NCBI GenBank assembly: GCA_946406115.1
Contig: OX291552.1
Location: forward strand, 1,860,001 to 1,924,000
Reading direction: 5' to 3'
DNA length: 64,000 bases
Source: Apoda limacodes
Taxonomy: Eukaryota; Arthropoda; Insecta; Lepidoptera; Limacodidae
Made by a program: the position numbers and the translations under genes. Under the pieces are notes generated by a model, which did no database searches, was not told where the DNA came from, and saw only the letters and a list, made by a program, of their open reading frames with translations. The first letter of the stretch is position 1. Each line of letters starts with the position of its first letter. This document shows, one piece after another, positions 32,441-44,035 of this stretch.

Positions 32441-32559
32441 TGGATGCTTGTGGTGCGGCGGCAAAGAGGATATCTCCTGCCAGGCGTTATGCCTGGGGAC
32501 CGCCGTGGTACACTTATCATTCTGTTCGGTTTTCTATATATACTCATGGACAGAAGAAA

Positions 32560-33515
32560 CTTTGATAGCGCGATGTAGGACGCGTGACGTCAGCCTTGCT
32601 TGTAGCGGTATGATATGATCCGCTACAAGCTTTACAATTCTCAGAAAATAATTAACTGTAGGTTTCTCGCATAAACTGATACTAATTTGACGCACAAAAC
32701 CCTACAATAAACAATTATTTAAAATTAAAAGCCAACACGAAATCCTATGAAGGACAGTGATGAGATTCATTCAATTTTGAAAATGCAAGTATTTACTTAA
32801 ACGAAAAGAAAATTCGTTCAAAGGGATACTAGTTGATTAATTTCAACGAAAATGTTTAATATTTTAAAGCAGGTATTTTATTTGTTTCGACTAAAACAAT
32901 AGTTTTAGCATAAGATATCAGATTTTGAGTCAAGAATCTAACAAATTCTGTTAAAATTATTATTTTCTCTAATTCAAAACAATATTATCTTAACTGAACA
33001 TTTCACTGGCTTTGATTTAAGATACAATTATCTTCATCGAAAAATATAGATTTAATAAGTGACGTCGCAGATTTAAGAAAAACATGATTTTGGCGCAAAA
33101 TAAATTATATTAAAGCAAAATAATTTTTTTTTTCAAACGAAGAAAAATAAAATGTTGCATATAAAAATGTATTTATTTTATACAAAAACATTAACTGTCT
33201 TAGGGTAATTAATTTAAGTTTGGTTGATCTAAAACGAAAATTTATTTGGTTAAAAAAAAATTTGTTCATACGAAAAGAAGTTTATCAATTTCGATTGATA
33301 AAATGATTTTTTTTCTGGGAAATAATATTGCCTTCTGTGAACAAAATATGTCCAAAATAGTTGGATTTCTTGACTGAATGCAAATTACTTTGGTGGAATA
33401 GAACTTGGAAACTCTTTTTTTTCCGTGTATAATTTTCAAAAAATATTTTTAGTCATATTTATGGCGTAATTTAGACTTCAGACAAATAAGTACTACCTAA
33501 ACAATGAACCCAACT
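32560..33515. other. No gene recognised; very AT-rich
   Basis: AT-rich sequence with no open frame of note and no repeat that I can name. Confidence 0.5.
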
Positions 33516-33519
33516 ACTA

Positions 33520-34022
33520 TTAACTTCTCTTGAGAAGTTATTGGAATAGGTCCGAAAATCGAAATCGAAAATTTTGTGTTTTCTTTACGTTTCAAGACTT
33601 GGAGAATCATTTGCAATCATTTTTAGAGTGATGTCTGTGTGTGTGTGTGTACGTATGTATGTATGTAGACATATTTTGGCTTTCAATTCCTCAATAACTA
33701 CTGGACCGAATCGCTCTGATGACATATCAATCGATACGCCACGTCATGACTTAGATCTTAAAGGAGTCTGAAATAAATCGGTCCAGCGGTTCGTTTTTTA
33801 TCCGTAAAAAACTGACTCTTTTATGCACGCAACATAAATTTCATGTATAATTTCATGTATCGAGGGTTAGTAAAGGGTTTTCGAGGGTGCTGATTTCGAA
33901 TTTTTTATCAGTTTTTTAAAATTCAAAATGGCGAACCCAATATAACGTAATTTTTTTTTTTGTAAAACAATTTTTCTCAAGAGAAGTTGCATGTACGGTA
34001 CTTGCTGCCTAACCAATTTTTT
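33520..34022 (-). repeat. Dispersed TIR-type repeat, copy B
   Basis: Reverse-orientation partner of 4475-4850. ACTTCTCTTGAGAA near 33526 and its inverse TTTCTCAAGAGAAGTTGC near 33972 look like terminal inverted repeats, so a complete copy may span about 33520-33995. A GTGTGTGTGT/GTATGTATGT microsatellite (33628-33668) is inside. No protein domain. Confidence 0.7.
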
Positions 34023-34124
34023 AACTAATCGTGTCATATAATTGTTTCTTCCATAAATAGTGATGGAATGATTTCTGAAGATAACGTATCTAACAACTTT
34101 TATTATTTTTGAATTTTACATTTT

Positions 34125-34495
34125 TTTTGAAGTGAAAACTTCTTTAGCGGCATTTTGTGATGGGTAAAAATGTTAAACTCGCGTCAGGACACGTGACCTG
34201 ATCGAAAATTCGTACGACGGAGGGAGAGTAGGAGAGGAAGTATCCCCCCTCTCTTTCTACTGTGCGGCGAAAGGTCTGAAGAATAAAATTTTTAATGTAA
34301 TATAAATTGTCATGTTTGTGTATGATATGATAAATGAATATTGTATTTTACCACATAAATAATAGTACTTTTATACTGATAATTAAAGCAATTCGTGCAA
34401 AATTATTCCCTAACAATTCCAAAATATCAAAAATGCACAATGTTAATATTCAAGTTTTCACTTCTGCCGGCACTCCCGGAGTGCAACCATTTTTT
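34125..34495 (-). repeat. GAAGTGAAAAC TIR element, minus orientation
   Basis: TTTTTTGAAGTGAAAACTTC then TTTAGCGGCATTTTGTGATG at the left; AAGTTTTCACTTCTGCCGGC then ACTCCCGGAGTGCAACC at the right. The interior matches the reverse complement of 27676-28058 (for example TATAAATTGTCATGTTTGTG), so these two share one subfamily. Confidence 0.78.
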
Positions 34496-34654
34496 ATTTT
34501 TCCTTTTGAGCTGCGTACACTGCGTAACGTTTTGCAAAAATCATGTATGACAGAATTGTTTCCCTTTTAAAGTTCCGCGACGGCATAAGTCTATCTTTTA
34601 AGGTTGGCTCACTATAACCTTTTTATGCTTTTTTATGTAAAATTAGGTTTATGG

Positions 34655-35330
34655 ATAAAAAAAACCGCCACCTGTGCAAAGCCAGGATGGGCAACTAGTA
34701 GGTAAATGTAATAATAGGGTTGTATATGGATAAAAATATATTATTAAAGAACTAATTGATTTATACATACAATTTTCTAAAACAAAGATGGCAAATAAAA
34801 AAGCAATGTAATAAAATACAATAAAGATCTATCAAAAATTAAATGAGAAGGTAAATATATAAGCAGTCTTAATAACGAAATACGTTTTTATTCTAAGTCA
34901 CCATTATCTGAGTCTGACTCAGAATCTGAATTCAACTCAGTTAGAATCTAATTGAGAGATATCTGTAAACTCGAATTCAGGTTGTGATAAAAAAAAGGCC
35001 ACCTGTGGGAAGCCGGGACGGGCCAGTCCGGCCGCTATTAGGTAAATGTAATAGGGTTGTATATAGATAAAAATATATTTTTAAAGAACAAATTGATTTG
35101 TACATACAATTTTCTAAAACAAAGATGGCAAATAAAAAAGCAATGTAGTAAAATACAATTAAGATCTATCAAAATTAAATTATAAGGTGAATATATAAGT
35201 AGTCTAAATAATGAAATATGTTTCTATTCTAAGTCACTATTATCTGAGTCTGACTCAGAATCAGAATTCAACTCGATAGAATCTAATTTAGAGATATCTG
35301 TAAACTCCAATTCAGGTCCTTGAAGTTTTA
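34655..35330 (-). repeat. Tandem duplication (about 335 bp) of a gene's 3' end
   Basis: 34655-34990 and 34990-35323 are diverged direct copies sharing AGGTAAATGTAATA, TTTTCTAAAACAAAGATGGC, AAAATACAATNAAGATCTAT and CTGAGTCTGACTCAGAATC. In minus orientation each holds the acidic C-terminal codons plus 3' UTR of the gene remnant at 35224-35813. The distal copy has lost the reading frame by small indels. Confidence 0.85.
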
Positions 35331-35813
35331 AGAGGCTAAAGGTTTTATCGAAGAAAGTTTTCTTTTCACTAGCGTCAAAACTAGGTCTTGTCGATGATAT
35401 CCGATGAAATAAGAAGAAGTTGGAAATGTCTTCATTACACATCACTCTGCTTTTCTTCCGGTAGTAATGTTCCCTAAACCAACTGGCACAATTGAGTGAC
35501 AAGTTATACTATTAGCTCCATGAATCAGAACTCTACTTTTCAGCAGTCTTATATGCATAATCTCTAAATTGTTCAATTTGTGTACATGCTCGCCAGATGT
35601 AATAGTTTGTAAAATGATAGCAAATCTACGAATTAGTTCTGCATCCAATCCTGTGCTGGCAGCAGTTTTCTCTGGGTTTTCAAAGAATCTTCTTGCTTTG
35701 TTGCCATTATTTATATCACCATGACCTTGCTTTACTATATAAATAATTAGGCCAAGTTCGGTTTTCGGTTTTGAAGCAATCTTGAATATATTTTTTTGAT
35801 CTTTTTTTTGCAT
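35224..35813 (-). pseudogene. Remnant of an uncharacterised insect protein, two frames
   Basis: First frame (35813-35442) contains NGNKARRFFENPEKTAAST, GLDAELIRRFAIILQTITSG and IHGANSITCHSIVPVGL. Second frame (35502-35224) continues with FREHYYRKKSRVMCNEDISN, ending in an acidic tail (SDSESDSDNSDLE). I recall this arrangement from repeated, uncharacterised arthropod proteins likely of transposon origin, but cannot name a family. The frame break lies near 35470-35500, and an upstream N-terminus is not visible. Only the C-terminal part is present. Confidence 0.55.
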
Positions 35814-35849
35814 CTTGATCAGCTTTTTCTTTAACGCCTAATTCTTAAT

Positions 35850-36299
35850 ATCTAATCTATATGAGATGAAAGACCAGATCTATTATATTTATATGTGCGT
35901 GTAGAGAGGCAATTACGAACTGCATCAAGTCACCTAATGTTGCTAGCGTAGGATAGTTGACAGATTTTTCAACAAAGTAGTTAGAAACAGCACAAATCAC
36001 AATACAAGCTAAAAAAAATGTACTTGAAGGCTACATTCCAATAGCCAACAAGACAGTTAAAAAAGTGCTAAAGTTGAATTATTGACACTCCCATGGGTAC
36101 AAATGAAAATGACTCCTTTGAGCTGGAAAATTAAGTAATTCAGGCAGACACTAAATGCCAAGCTGTGTAATGAATGAAGGAAACAAGTTACTACAAATGA
36201 CTGTAGTTCCCCCTTAGTAGCGTCTTTTAAAAATAAACACAACTTCCTTAAATAGTGCACCATAACTAAATAAAAAAACATGATAGAAATATTATGTAC
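35850..36299. other. No gene recognised
   Basis: AT-rich sequence; a 74-aa minus frame at 36057-36281 has no recognised domain. Confidence 0.45.
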
Positions 36300-36500
36300 T
36301 AAGGCTATGTTCCAAAATCCGCCAAGTAATTATCGCCCGGTAAAGTTGAAAAATCAACCCGTTTGAGTACGGGAATGACAGTTAATTTTGACACTGACAA
36401 GAGTAAATTTCAATCTTTTTTACGGCAGTGAAAAGAATTCAACTTCACAGTTGGAGAATTACTGAACCCCGGGCATCCCAAAACCAATTTTTTTCACTTT
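36300..36500 (+). repeat. TIR-family copy 1 (CCGCCAAGTAATTATCGCCC)
   Basis: Direct match to 39425-39620: CTATGTTCCAAAATCCGCCA, AGTAATTATCGCCCGGTAAA, GTTGAAAAATCAACCCGTTT, AGAATTCAACTT, ACCCCGGGCATCCCAAAACC. Only the left half of the family is present here. Confidence 0.75.
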
Positions 36501-37875
36501 TTCGTAGCGATTTGGAACGCACTTAATTGCAACTAAAATATATTATCTTAAATTTTGAAATTGCCGCCAAAGATAATAAGAAAATGTCATCTTCTGCCAC
36601 AATGAAAAGCAAAGGTAATTTTATAACAAGTTAATTAATTTGTTAAACATGATACGACTTGTGAACTAAAACTTAGTGAAAAATACAAGAAACAAACCAG
36701 GATTTTTCTAAGCCTGCTAGAAGTACAGCCACAACTCACACCTGTTACTGTCTAGAGCACTGTTAACAGTCACTACATGGTCTATCGAATCATGCCCAAC
36801 TCTTAAATACGGTATTAGATATTTTCTAAACATAAACAATAAGAAATTCAAATAACAAAACAAACATAGAATTTTAGGAAAAACAAGATGTAGTTTTTTT
36901 TGACAAATTTGACGTTTAGACCAGTGTTGCCAACACAAGGGGCGTTCCATGTATAAATAAAATAGCAAATCCAACTATCCATTCCGTTTAAGCTGATAAT
37001 TCCAGCGGCACCATAATTGAAATGCATAAAGCAACACGGCATCCTGACGCAGTCAGGAGGGGAGGTGTCATTAAGTCTTATTCCCGTACAGAGAGCCACA
37101 CGCTAAAATACACCAGGGGGCGTTCAAAAACCGATTAAAGCGAGTAAAGTTATAACTCTAACCGTTTAAAAACTAACTTAGTTCCAACCAGACGCCGTTC
37201 AAAAACATGTTGGGTCGTTACCCTAGGGTTGACTCAAGTGAACCGGCAGGTTTGACGGAGTTGGCGAAGAAAAGTCAAAACAATGTTCCCGAATTATGAA
37301 ACTTTAAATTATTGTATCATTAATAATTTTTGTTTCATAATATTATCCAATTATTTGTATTCTGAATGTTTTATACCTCGAAAAATTTCCACTGCACTAT
37401 TAGGTTTTAGTTTTTTCTTAGATTATTTAATAAATTATCCTAAATTTCTCAGACTTCAGGACGTAAAGTGTAGCTGTTTAGAAAGAAAATCCCTATTATT
37501 TATTTATTTTTCTGTCGTAAAACCAGACAATAGAATTGAGAGTGTTTAAAAATAAAGAATTCAATGTCATAAATAATGTATAAAATGGATAAATAAATTA
37601 CAAAACCATAATAGTAAGTTTTATAAAAATAAAAAATTAAACCAATGAATGAAACAGTAGGTACTACTACAACCAATGTAGGGCCAGGAGAACACTGAAC
37701 TTCAAATATTGAAGTTTTAGTTTTCTCTTGGCAATATTTGAGTATGAACAAGATATCAAATACCATCTTGATTTTTTCAATTAAGTTTGTACAAAATAAT
37801 AATAATAAGTTTTATAAAAATAAAAAATTAAACGAATTAATGAATCAGTAGGTATCTTGTTTATACTCAAATATT

Positions 37876-39091
37876 CATCATATCATCATCATCATCATAT
37901 CAGCCCATTGACGTCCACTGCTGGACATAGGCCTCACCTAACTTTCTCCACAGCGTGCGACTGTGTGTCGCCTGTAACCAACGGCTCCCCGCTACCTTTA
38001 CTGCTTTCTGGTTCGTGATCGCCACTCGAGAACCTTCTTCCCCCATCGGCCATCGGTTCTTCGAGCTATGTGGCCTGCCCATTGCCACTTCAGCTTTGCG
38101 ATTCGGTGAGCTATGTCGGCGACTTTAGTTCTCCTACGGATTTCCTCATTCCTGATTCGATCACGTGGGGCAACTCCGAGTATAGCTCTTTCCATCGCCC
38201 CCTGAGCGACCTTGAGCTTTTGTATAAGGCCCATTGTTAGCGGCCACGTCTCAGTGCCGTAAGTCATCACTGGCAACACACACTGGTTGAAGACTTTTGT
38301 CTTCAAGCATTGGGGTATTAAAGACGAAAAAATAGTACGCAGTTTTCCGAACTCTGCCCAACCGAGTTGGATTCGGCGATTAACCTCTTTCTCGAAATTG
38401 GACCTACCTAATCGAACAGTTTGTCCTAGGTTTACGTATTCGTCAACAACTTCGAGTGTAGAGTTCCCAACAGTTATTGGAGTGGGTGCTACATGGCCAT
38501 TTGACATGATTTTCGTCTTGTCCATGTTTATCTTGAGGCCCACTCGTTGGGAAGCTCTAGCTCTGAGGCTTTCGAACACTGTGCTAAAGTCCTTCATCGA
38601 TTCTGCCATGACCACAATATCGTCGGCAAACCGTAGGTAGGTAACCGTAATGTACTCGCCATTAACATTGATGCCAAGCCCGTCCCAGTCCAGAAGCTTA
38701 AATACATCTTCCAACGCATTTGTGAACAGTTTCGGAGATATGACATCTCCCTGTCTCACACCTCTCTGCAGTTGGATCGGTTTCGAGTTCTGAACCTGGA
38801 GACTGACTGACATCGTGGCGTTATCGTACAAGCATTTTAGCACCTCGATATACCGATGATCAATACGGCATCTATGTAGAGCCTGTAGCACTGCCCATGT
38901 TTCCACCGAATAGAAGGCTTTCTCATAGTCCACAAACGCTATGCAAAGGGGCCGATTATACTCTTCTGACTTCTGTATAATCTGCCGCAGCGTATGTATG
39001 TGGTCTACATACACCTTGTTCGGGAGGCTGGAAGTCGTCGAACTTGCGAGCGAGACGGTTCGTAATTACTCTTGAAAACAGCTAATAGTGA
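37876..39091 (-). mobile_element. RTE-clade LINE, 5'-truncated, with 11-bp target duplication
   Basis: Flanked by ACTCAAATATT at 37865-37875 and 39092-39102, which I take as the target-site duplication. The 3' end has a short (CAT)n/(ATG)n microsatellite tail (37877-37897), as RTE elements often do. The 5' end is truncated within the RT domain. Confidence 0.85.
37900..39082 (-). pseudogene. RTE reverse transcriptase, C-terminal part
   Basis: A long open stretch (39014-37998, 338 aa) carries VDHIHTLRQII, FVDYEKAFYSVE, RGVRQGDVISPKLFTNALED, the catalytic LRFADDIVV (near 38619), GLKINMDKTKIM, and the C-terminal WQWAGHIARR. Upstream (to 39082) LFSRVITNRLARKFDDFQ is in another frame; the join lacks part of the usual EQAGFR segment. 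Downstream, the last ~25 residues (VAGSRWLQATHSRTLWRKLG) are out of frame after a small deletion. The protein would reverse-transcribe the element RNA. Endonuclease and fingers are missing. Confidence 0.88.
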
Positions 39092-39949
39092 ACTCAAATA
39101 TTGCCAAGAGAAAACTAAAACTTCAATATTTAAAGTTCAGTGTTCAAAAACTTTAGGGTAGAGTTAGGAACCTAATGACGTCATTGATTTACTCGTTTTT
39201 GAACGCAACCCAGCTAGACTTTGAACCATTTGAAGATGAATAAATATTTTGTCATTGGCAAATATCTGGGTGTACTGACTAAATTCAAGCCACAAAACGA
39301 AAGAAAGAAGGAAGAAGCCTCTTTTTGTTGAGGTGCATTACAAATTGCAATGAAGACGTTAAAATATTTGGGACGCCCGAGGTAGACTAATTATTCAACT
39401 ATTAGGTTGAATTCTTTATACTACCATATGCTATGTTTCAAATCCTGCCGAGTAATTATCGCCCGCTAAAGTTGAAAAATCAACCCGTTTTGGGTCAAAA
39501 CCCTGACAGTAAATTTTCACACTGACAGGAGTGAATTTCAACACTTTATATGACAGTGTAAAGAATTCAACTTGACAGTTGGAAATTTACTCAACCCCGG
39601 GTGCTGCGTCCCAAAACCACTTTTTCAACTGCGAAAGGTTCAAATGTTAAATGTAAACTTGTGTGTGTAAATCTCCATATGAATCGGATTTATAGTTTGT
39701 TTCTTTAATGCACACATTGTAACTACAATCGAAGTTTTATTGGAGTTGCTTAAGTATGTCATACTCTATCAAAGTCTCTGCGGTGGTGGCATGTGCGTCG
39801 GGTCGTTACGTTCCCTAAAACATGGTTGAGCGAAGCGATGGCTGATTCATGTGTCATACTTGTGAACGGGTGCCGCTGTGGAGGCTGGTCTGCTCTTGCA
39901 AACTTCTTTGTATTCTTAGTAACTCCTCAATTACTAAACAATTTATACT

Positions 39950-40090
39950 TAAAGTTTTCAAGTAGCTTATGTTCTTTTCCGGGACTCAAAACTATCTGCA
40001 TGCCAAATTTCATCTTGATCGGTACAGTGGTTTCACCGTGAAAAGGAAACAGACAGATTTACTTTCGCATTTATAATATTTATTATTATA
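39950..40090 (+). repeat. RTE/SINE-type 3' tail
   Basis: CTTTTCCGGGACTCAAAACT, ATGCCAAATTTCATCTTGAT, CGGTACAGTGGTTTCACC, AACAGACAGATTTACTTTCG and CATTTATAATATT form the well-known 3' end shared by arthropod RTE LINEs and their SINE partners. Confidence 0.7.
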
Positions 40091-40189
40091 TTATATTCAT
40101 GGATAGTATGGATAATTTTAACTATATGTAAATATATGTATATACATATGATTGTGCAAAAATATAATTATGATGGCGCTAATGCCACT

Positions 40190-40495
40190 AGTACTATTAA
40201 ATATCGGAATTCTCTTAAATATCTAAATTCCTTCACTCGATTACCGATATTTAACATTCACATGGTGCGCTCCCTATGCTACATAAAAACAAAAACAATT
40301 ACATGTTTGAATTTGTTTTTGTTACCTATTGTATTAGTAAATATTGTATACTCTTTAGCTAATTATCAAAGTACTACTTTGAATGGAACTTCTTGCCAGC
40401 TCTTTTTGGCAGAAATTAACATTATTTACATTGTATTGACGATTCAAAAGTGTTCTAAGAAACCTACTTGAATAAAGTTTGATTTGAGTTTGGGT
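40190..40495 (+). repeat. LINE 3' terminal fragment
   Basis: Ends CTTGAATAAAGTTTGATTTG then AGTTTGGG, the TTTGATTTGA-type terminal repeat of lepidopteran LINEs. Upstream TTGAATGGAACTTCTTGCCA, then GCTCTTTTTGGCAGAA, is a phrase common in such 3' UTRs. The reading frames are closed. Confidence 0.55.
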
Positions 40496-40545
40496 TAGAC
40501 TTATACGGGGCGGTAATTACTCGGCGGGTTTCGGAACGTAACCTA

Positions 40546-42505
40546 GCACAGATAATCGTGCATTATTTACCTCATTAATTTTACATTACCTTTATTTCTG
40601 TGTTTACAACTTTCAATACATTTGATTACAATCTGTACATATAACTTGTGCTTTGATTTGTGTTTGTCAATGAGTAATGTTTGTTTGCGATTTTGCACAA
40701 TGATTTGATTATTTGGGTTATTCATTTTAAAGATAGAGATAAATCATTATGGAAATTTAGGTAAAATTGGTAATTTTATTGTAATAAGCATGGTACATAA
40801 TCAGCATAATCAGAGCTTTGAGACACCTGAATATCTTTCCGACCAAGAACAAGGAGCTCTTATGGACTCTATAGACACTCAACGTTCTAGATTTCCTTAT
40901 TGCATTGTTTGGACCCCTATCCCTGTGCTGACGTGAGTAAAAATATCTTTAGTAAAATTTAAAATTATTGCCCGCCGAATCAAATGCTGGGGTAGTAGAA
41001 ACATAGTGTGTAGGGAGTGTACGGTTAGGGTGTACAGAAGGGGGCGCTGAGGTAAAATGACAAAAAAAATTGCCCTTCCCTAGCAGCCCCTTTTAGATAC
41101 TGTGATAGAGTGCGCTAACCCCCTTTATATGCATCAGACAACAATTATTTATTTTCTATTGCAATTTGAAAACAACTACTTCAGGGTACTGCTCTCAGTG
41201 GAGAATTCTTCTCTAAACATGGTTTTGGGTCAGAAAACCCCTTGTAGCCCAAGGGTAAAAAAATGTTAAAGTCTTACAGTAAGTTGCCTTAATAGAGGGG
41301 GAATAAGGAGTAGAGCCGCCTTGTTTTCCCTCCACAAAAGGTTTGTAATTTTTTAAAAATATGTCAGTGGTATTAACTTTGTATCACAATTTCTGTCTCT
41401 GTTGAGTTCTCCGTAGTACTAGCTCTCCCTTGAAAAATGTGAAATTAGGGCTGACTTCTATTTTGACCAATAGAAAAACAGATTTAGACTTTTTAAATTT
41501 TTTAATAGGCTTTAAATACTTTTGTACTATTCATAACTAGCTTTTTGTAACTCCCTTTCATATCAGTCAGTTTGAGTAGATATTCACAATCGTTTTTAAG
41601 CTTTTGGATAAGCTAGGGACTTGAATCTTTAAAAATTGTATAAAAAATTATATTTTTAGACATTACACACAGCATCATTTCATCCCAAACAAGGCACAGC
41701 TTGTACTATGGATACCAGACAACTGACACAAATACATATATACTTTTTTTGTAATTACATACATATTATACTTACACCCACTATCAAAATAACACGAGTG
41801 TTCACACTCTCCATTTCTGCAGTTGAGTCATTACCCACTTAGCCACAGAGCCAAAAATGCAATATAAACTAGCTTTTAGTCTGTATTCTTTTTATTTGTC
41901 AGTTTGTTACAAATTTTGTCATAGATTTTATACATTTTTAAATAATCTCATGATTTTTTTTCGATTCATTGAAAAAGCAAGAAATAAAATATTAAATTTC
42001 TTTTAATCTATACTTATCACATTTTCAAATGGACTAATAAGTACAAAATATTTTTTAGCCACATAATCATTTTTCCTCATTCCACACTCTCATATGATCT
42101 TAAATTCGAAAATATTAGAGTTTTATTAATATTCTTAGCTAAAATTGTTTTAGACATAATCTGTTCAGAAATTTTTATATATCTGCAACAGTTTTTACTG
42201 TACGGAACCCTAACTTTGAGCATATACTACATGCAATTGGACTTTTTTTTTGTTTTAAATGCTACAAGAAAATCTGTATGAAGTTTAGAATTGTATATGG
42301 GTAAGTAAAAACTAAAAATAAATTATACTTTTTAATTAATTTTAGAATCATGTATCAATGTAGGCAACATTTAAAAAAAGTTATTTAATTATACTGTCAT
42401 AGGCCATAATAACAAATATAATAGGTACTTACACATTTTGAAATAAGAAAGTTTTTGATTCCATAATCACATCATCACAAAATCTTACCCACAAATACAC
42501 ACTAC
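40546..42505. other. No gene recognised; AT-rich
   Basis: About 2 kb of AT-rich sequence. A short TACGGAACCCTAACTTTGAG...GGAC fragment of the GGAACCC repeat end lies near 42200-42245. No open frame of length and no domain. Confidence 0.5.
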
Positions 42506-42509
42506 ATCA

Positions 42510-43545
42510 GATGGCCCCCCCATTATAAAGGATGAAGTACTAAGGGCAATAAAAGCAATGAAAAATGGTAAAGCACTGGGTTCGACGAAGTACATGCGGA
42601 AATAATTAAACATTTTGATAGTCGAGAAAAATACTACATATGAACTGAAATAGATGCTACGGACAGGATGTTTCTACAGAACTTGTACTGGAATCAAACG
42701 GCACAAATCAAGGTCAAAATGACAGCAACAGAGGACATTGAGATCAAAAAGGGAGTAAGAGAAGGCTGTATATTGTCACCCCAACTGTTTAATCTATACT
42801 CCGAGTTTATATTCCAGGAGGCATTTGAAGATGTGGAAATTGGGATCAAAGTTAACAGCAGAATCATAAATACACACAGCAATCCTCGCTCATTCAATGC
42901 AAGATTTGTGCTATCTAATGAATACTTTGAATAGCAAAATTAAGCAATATAGTCTAAAAATTAACATCTCTATAACTAAAGTAATGGTCGTCAGCAAGAA
43001 AAACACCGTCGCGACAGAAGACTTGCTTATAGACGTGAAACGGGTTGAAAGAGTGGTTAAGTACAAGTACCTCGGCTGCTGGCTCAATGAAAAATGGGTT
43101 CCCGATCAAGAAATTAGAGTCCAAATAGAAATTGCTCGAAGTACCTTTATGAAAATGGAGCGACTGTTCACCAACAAAGACATCAACATGAAGCTACGCT
43201 GGAGACGTGAAGTGTTACGTTCTATCAATCCTCATGTATTGAATGGAGGGATGAACAATGAATAATGCCATACAGCAAAAACTAGAAGCTTTCGAAATGT
43301 GGTTGTACAGACGGATGCTAAAGATCTCCTGGAGAGATAGGGTCACCAACATAGAGGTGCTTCGAAGAATGAACAAAAGTAAAGAACTTCTACCATCCAT
43401 TCAGAAACAAAAATTGTCCTTTTTGGGGCACATCTACAGAAACAATAAATACAGTCTGTTAAGAACCATTATAGAGGGCAGGATTGAAGGAAAGCGATGT
43501 CAAGGGAGGAGAAGAACAATGTGGATGGACAATTAATTTATGTTA
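42510..43545 (+). pseudogene. RTE-like LINE ORF2 remnant, internally deleted
   Basis: Pieces in order: AIKAMKNGKALGS (RT fingers), then after a deletion FLQNLYWNQTAQIKVK and GVREGCILSPQLFNLYSEF. A second deletion has removed the FADD motif. Then come KYKYLGCWLNEKWVPDQEI and LEAFEMWLYRRMLKISWRDR, VTNIEVLRRM, KQKLSFLGHIYRNNKYSLLR and a GRRRTMWMDN end. The motif set belongs to an RTE-group LINE different from those at 37.9 and 62 kb. Three frames and missing catalytic residues make it inactive. Confidence 0.8.
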
Positions 43546-44035
43546 ATGAATGTGCCATTTTCTATGAAATAAACAATACTGTCCCTATGATGTGCCGTCA
43601 AAAATCTGGGTTACTTAATAATAATGGAGAAAAATTAAACAAATTGCTGTTAACTTAAAGCTATTTAGATTCTTGCAGCTCGAAATGTTTACAGCAATCG
43701 AAATGTTTAATATTTATATTCAAATTAAAAAAAAAATAGTGTGATTTCTGCTGTTGCAAATTAGGTGCTAAATATCTCACATTAGGGCAGGCTCGTACTT
43801 GTTACTAAGCAGTATGGAAGCTAAAATAGAGTTCATTTCTAAAAATGACTTGCAAGCATACATAGGTGAAAATAGAAATTTCATAAATGATTGGCGTGCC
43901 CGAATTGCCATGGGTTCGCCATCTCTGCTCTAGGAGATGGACTGACTACTATCAAGTTTTAATATATAGAAAACCTTCTTTGAAAAAACTAATATTTTAG
44001 TTTTTTAAATAAGAATATGAAGAAATAATAAAATA
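43546..44035. other. No gene recognised
   Basis: AT-rich spacer between the RTE remnant and the Tc1-like element. Confidence 0.5.

Larger units (their letters stand above)
37105..39215. repeat. Palindromic TIR element interrupted by an RTE LINE
   Basis: Outer ends GGGCGTTCAAAAACCGATTA (37117) and TTTACTCGTTTTTGAACGC (about 39188-39206) are inverted. Inner arms also pair: 37690-37768 (GAACTTCAAATATTGAAGTT, CTTGGCAATATTTGAGT, ACAAGATATCAAATACC) is the reverse complement of GGTATCTTGTTTATACTCAA (37852) joined across the RTE to GCCAAGAGAAAACTAAAACT (39103). The RTE therefore landed in one arm of a long inverted repeat. Confidence 0.65.
39425..40545 (+). repeat. Composite TIR element with LINE tails inside
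   Basis: Left end CTATGTTTCAAATCCTGCCG then AGTAATTATCGCCCG is inverted relative to the right end CGGGGCGGTAATTACTCGGC then GGGTTTCGGAACGTAACC (40506-40543). The left ~190 bp matches 36300-36480. The interior holds two foreign 3' tails (39950-40090 and 40190-40495). It may be one element enlarged by insertions, or two half elements. Confidence 0.6.

Noticed and set aside
36717..37099. Two overlapping minus frames of 83-85 aa
   Set aside because: Hydrophobic low-information translations without motifs or relatives known to me.
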